A stretch of DNA of 8,803 nucleotides from Comamonadaceae bacterium (GTDB taxonomy: Bacteria; Pseudomonadota; Gammaproteobacteria; Burkholderiales; Burkholderiaceae): positions 1 to 8,803 of the forward strand of contig CANKOT010000088.1 in the NCBI GenBank assembly GCA_947484245.1. The letters run 5' to 3'. Shown here piece after piece: positions 7,425 through 8,803 of the stretch. A program made the position numbers and the translations under genes. Each line of letters opens with the position of its first letter. Positions within the stretch are counted from its first letter, which is position 1. Below the pieces are notes generated by a model. That model searched no databases. It was given only the letters and a program-made list of their open reading frames with translations, and was not told the DNA's origin.

Positions 7425-8111
7425 ATGACCACTCAAAATTCTTCTGCATCATTTGTGCAGCGTGCCTTGGCGCTTGACTGTGCCGCTTTAAGCGACGCGC
7501 TCGACCGATCTGGCGTGGCGGGCCAGTGTTATCAAATCAAAGCTTGCGATCCGAAGTTTCGAATGGCGGGCCATGCCTATACCGTGCTTTACCGACCTGC
7601 AGCCCATGGCGAGGAAGGCCATGTGGGCGACTTCATTGACGACGTCGAACCCGGCAGTGTGATCGTGATCGACAACCGGGGCCATGACCACATGACTACC
7701 TGGGGAAACATCCTGACAGAGATGGCTCATCAGCGAAAAATGGCCGGCACAGTGATTGACGGCATTAACCGTGACGTTGCTTTGTGCAGTGAGCTCAACT
7801 ATCCAATTTACAGCCGAGGCAGTTGGATGCGCACCGGCAAGGGGCGTATTCAATTGGCAGGTTTGCAAGTGCCTGTGCAAATTGGGGGTGTGACGGTGTA
7901 CCCAGGCGATTTACTTCGAGGTGATGCCGATGGGGTGGTAGTGATTCCGCAAGCCTTGCAAGAGCAAGTGTTGGGCTATGCTGAGGAAATTACGCGCAAG
8001 GAAAACATTGTGCGCGCTGCCATTCGTTCAGGGATGCGCATGGACGAGGCAAGGCGCCAAAATCATTACCACGTTCTGCAAAGTCCAGATTACAAAAACG
8101 TTGTGGGATAA
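7425..8111 (+). CDS. RraA-like / HMG-CHA aldolase family protein (4-carboxy-4-hydroxy-2-oxoadipate aldolase/oxaloacetate decarboxylase type)
   Basis: From ATG 7425 the product has 228 residues, the normal length of this family. The signature region runs from WGNILTEMA (93-101) to TVIDGINRDV (109-118), placing the catalytic Arg and metal-binding Asp at R116/D117. It is followed by YSRGSWMRTGKGR (129-141) and GVTVYPGDLLRGDADGVVVIP (155-175), all typical. Class II metal-dependent members split 4-carboxy-4-hydroxy-2-oxoadipate or 4-hydroxy-4-methyl-2-oxoglutarate to pyruvate and a second acid, and decarboxylate oxaloacetate; others (RraA) bind RNase E. The catabolic neighbours and the intact R-D pair favour the enzyme role, but the sequence does not settle it and many relatives have no known substrate. 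The frame is open back to 7335 inside the Bug gene, which is implausible as coding. The ribosome binding site is weak (GGA at 7421-7423, too close). The gene ends 26 bases before a strong terminator. Confidence 0.88.
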   Translation: MTTQNSSASFVQRALALDCAALSDALDRSGVAGQCYQIKACDPKFRMAGHAYTVLYRPAAHGEEGHVGDFIDDVEPGSVIVIDNRGHDHMTTWGNILTEMAHQRKMAGTVIDGINRDVALCSELNYPIYSRGSWMRTGKGRIQLAGLQVPVQIGGVTVYPGDLLRGDADGVVVIPQALQEQVLGYAEEITRKENIVRAAIRSGMRMDEARRQNHYHVLQSPDYKNVVG

Positions 8112-8112
8112 A

Positions 8113-8133
8113 GATGCATGGTGCTGATGCATG
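8113..8133 (+). repeat. Tandem-like direct repeat GATGCATG with 5-bp spacer
   Basis: GATGCATG occurs at 8113-8120 and again at 8126-8133, separated by GTGCT. Each copy contains the palindrome ATGCAT, so the pair can also be read as an inverted repeat. It lies between the RraA-like stop codon and the terminator. It may be a regulator site, a small duplication or chance. Confidence 0.5.
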
Positions 8134-8137
8134 AATG

Positions 8138-8165
8138 AAAAACGCGCTTTGTAAGCGCGTTTTTT
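8138..8165 (+). terminator. Strong rho-independent terminator after the RraA-like gene
   Basis: CGCGCTT (8143-8149), a TGT loop and AAGCGCG (8153-8159) form a perfect 7-bp GC-rich stem, followed by six T residues (8160-8165). Five A residues (8138-8142) precede the stem and extend it to 12 pairs. The A-tract means it could also terminate transcription from the right. It closes the Bug-RraA transcript. Confidence 0.93.
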
Positions 8166-8280
8166 GGGTATTTGGCGGAAGCGGTGTCAACTCATGCTCT
8201 GGTGAGGTCTTGGAGCTTCTTAAGAGTTGTTGAGTATTAAAAGACTACCGCCGGTGACGATCTTCCAATGAATTTCCGGC
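8166..8280. other. Non-coding spacer with an extended stem candidate
   Basis: No convincing gene is present; frames are broken by stops. CAACTC (8188-8193) pairs with GAGTTG (8224-8229), and inside it GCTC (8196-8199) pairs with GAGC (8213-8216), with an uneven internal loop. GCCGG (8250-8254) and CCGGC (8276-8280) are a further short inverted repeat. These could reflect a structured RNA or decayed coding DNA. I see no tRNA or known riboswitch shape. Confidence 0.3.
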
Positions 8281-8294
8281 AATAAGTACTTATT
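8281..8294. repeat. Perfect 14-bp palindrome
   Basis: AATAAGTACTTATT is identical to its reverse complement over all 14 bases. It is followed at once by an 8-bp palindrome TCACGTGA (8294-8301) that shares one base. Both lie just before the hydrolase-like remnant. A dimeric regulator operator is one possibility; its TAA (8283-8285) also stops the remnant frame. Confidence 0.6.
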
Positions 8295-8297
8295 CAC

Positions 8298-8558
8298 GTG
8301 ACGTTAAATCGCCCAAGACCTAGCCTATCGCACAACACCTCTAGCCTAATGTGCCATAGTGAGATAGCAGAATTTTCTCAAAAAAAGTTTAAAAATTTAG
8401 AGGTCAAAACAATCGAAAGTGCGGGTCATCCTGTCGCATGGAGTCCTGAAATCGCTGGATGGGTAACCAGCAATTTAGCGTTCAAAATAGCGTCACTCAT
8501 TAACTACCAAGAACGCAATTGGAGTAATGCCACTCCCGAAAGTTTTAATTTGAAGTAA
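8298..8558 (+). pseudogene. Probable C-terminal remnant of an alpha/beta hydrolase
   Basis: The frame encodes 86 residues if GTG 8298 is read as a start. Residues 21-60 (SEIAEFSQKK, then FKNLEVKTIE, then SAGHPVAWSPE) follow the usual end of alpha/beta hydrolases: a helix, a strand LEVKTIE, then AGH with the catalytic histidine (H44), then PE and an amphipathic helix ending in WVTSNL. The preceding SHNTSSLM matches the place where such proteins have G..SD.L with the catalytic acid; here the Asp position appears to be Ser. The first two thirds of the fold, including the nucleophile elbow, are missing, the frame is closed upstream by TAA at 8283 and 8238, and there is no ribosome binding site. 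Residues after about 65 look unlike a hydrolase end. It may be a leftover of a hydrolase once part of the neighbouring catabolic group. The family call is by pattern only and could be wrong; an unrelated small protein is the alternative. Confidence 0.5.
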
Positions 8559-8587
8559 TTACAAAGAGTACACAAGAAATCTCTTCA

Positions 8588-8609
8588 ATCCACCCCTCGT
8601 TGGGTGGGT
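8588..8609. repeat. GC-rich hairpin in AT-rich DNA
   Basis: CCACCC (8590-8595) and GGGTGG (8602-8607) form a perfect stem with a six-base loop, extended by a G/T and an A/T pair to 8588-8609. It lies 29 bases after the remnant ORF and stands out from its surroundings. It has no T-run on either side, so it is not a typical intrinsic terminator, though it could slow or stop transcription or protect an RNA 3' end. Confidence 0.5.
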
Positions 8610-8613
8610 CAGA

Positions 8614-8683
8614 TTTGGATGACATTCAAAAATTTAATTTTCTGTTCATTCAAATGACACATTTGGAAATAAAAATTAAATTT
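8614..8683. repeat. Cluster of nested inverted repeats
   Basis: Three dyads are packed together. TTTGGATG (8614-8621) and CATTCAAA (8623-8630) pair with one G/T. AAATTTAATTTT (8630-8641) and its exact reverse complement (8672-8683) form a 12-bp outer repeat. Between them, CAAATG (8651-8656) and CATTTG (8660-8665) form a perfect stem with an ACA loop, extendable by two pairs. The motif CATTTG/CAAATG recurs in variants, including ACATTTGAAA at 8690-8699. The cluster lies upstream of the partial gene at 8746 and may be its control region or a structured element. Confidence 0.6.
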
Positions 8684-8735
8684 GTTCGGACATTTGAAAT
8701 CCTAAATTGAACTAAGAAAATTTATCTTGTTTGCT

Positions 8736-8739
8736 GGAG
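8736..8739 (+). promoter_or_regulatory. Ribosome binding site of the right-edge gene
   Basis: GGAG lies six bases before GTG 8746, the best Shine-Dalgarno match in the last 700 bases. It is the main support for a gene starting at 8746. I found no well-spaced promoter boxes upstream of it. Confidence 0.55.
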
Positions 8740-8745
8740 ACTTAA

Positions 8746-8803
8746 GTGATTGCACAAAATACCAATGTAAGCAAACTGTTCTCAGACTACAGTAAAAGTT
8801 TGA
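8746..8803 (+). CDS. Start of an unidentified protein, running off the right edge
   Basis: A GTG start at 8746, with GGAG six bases upstream, opens a frame with no stop to the end of the window. The visible 19 residues are MIAQNTNVSKLFSDYSKSL if GTG is read as Met. There is no signal peptide or membrane segment in this part and I do not recognise a family. It follows a long AT-rich, gene-free stretch, so it probably has its own promoter and belongs to another transcription unit than the catabolic genes. Too little is visible to assign a function. Confidence 0.5.
   Translation, partial: MIAQNTNVSKLFSDYSKSL

Noticed and set aside
8113..8133. GATGCATG repeats as target-site duplication of an insertion sequence
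   Set aside because: Only five bases lie between the copies, so there is no room for an element, and no transposase or terminal repeats are nearby.
7990..8190. 66-codon minus-strand open frame over the end of the RraA-like gene and the terminator
   Set aside because: It runs through the terminator stem and has no family features.
8559..8745. CRISPR array or replication origin in the repeat-rich AT region
   Set aside because: Repeats are inverted and irregular with no evenly spaced direct repeats; no clear DnaA boxes or replication gene are visible.

Overview
The window looks like chromosomal DNA of a betaproteobacterium, most likely Burkholderiales/Comamonadaceae. This rests on the split ccmH and ccmI genes, a Bug-type (TctC) periplasmic receptor next to an RraA-like gene, and moderate G+C (54 of 100 bases G or C in a hand count of 1201-1300). 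The taxon is inferred from gene content, not from a marker gene.

Positions 1-4384 (+ strand) hold the distal part of a System I cytochrome c maturation operon: the last codons of a gene that is probably ccmE, then ccmF, ccmG (dsbE), ccmH and ccmI. The genes are close together, and ccmH/ccmI overlap by ATGA. CcmE would carry heme, CcmF would ligate it to apocytochrome, CcmG and CcmH would keep the CXXCH cysteines reduced, and CcmI would hold the apocytochrome. All key residues I could check are present. ccmA-D would lie upstream of the window.

Positions 4385-8165 hold a small catabolic-looking group. An FAD-dependent aromatic-type monooxygenase (- strand) converges on ccmI and diverges from a Bug solute-binding receptor followed by an RraA/HMG-CHA-aldolase-like protein (both + strand), which end at a strong intrinsic terminator. 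The roughly 210-bp divergent spacer holds candidate promoter and operator elements. A simple reading is uptake of an organic or aromatic acid, ring hydroxylation, and aldol cleavage or decarboxylation of a late oxo-acid intermediate. The substrate cannot be read from the sequence, and the ring-cleavage genes and regulator are not in the window.

Positions 8166-8803 are different: AT-rich (24 of 100 bases G or C at 8611-8710), without a full gene, and dense in palindromes. They hold a decayed C-terminal piece that resembles an alpha/beta hydrolase (8298-8558), a perfect 14-bp palindrome, a GC-rich hairpin, a nested inverted repeat, and the start of a new gene with a good ribosome binding site at 8746 that runs off the edge. 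I found no CRISPR array, tRNA, rRNA or intact mobile element. The most unusual part is this AT-rich tail. No complete, clearly new system is visible.
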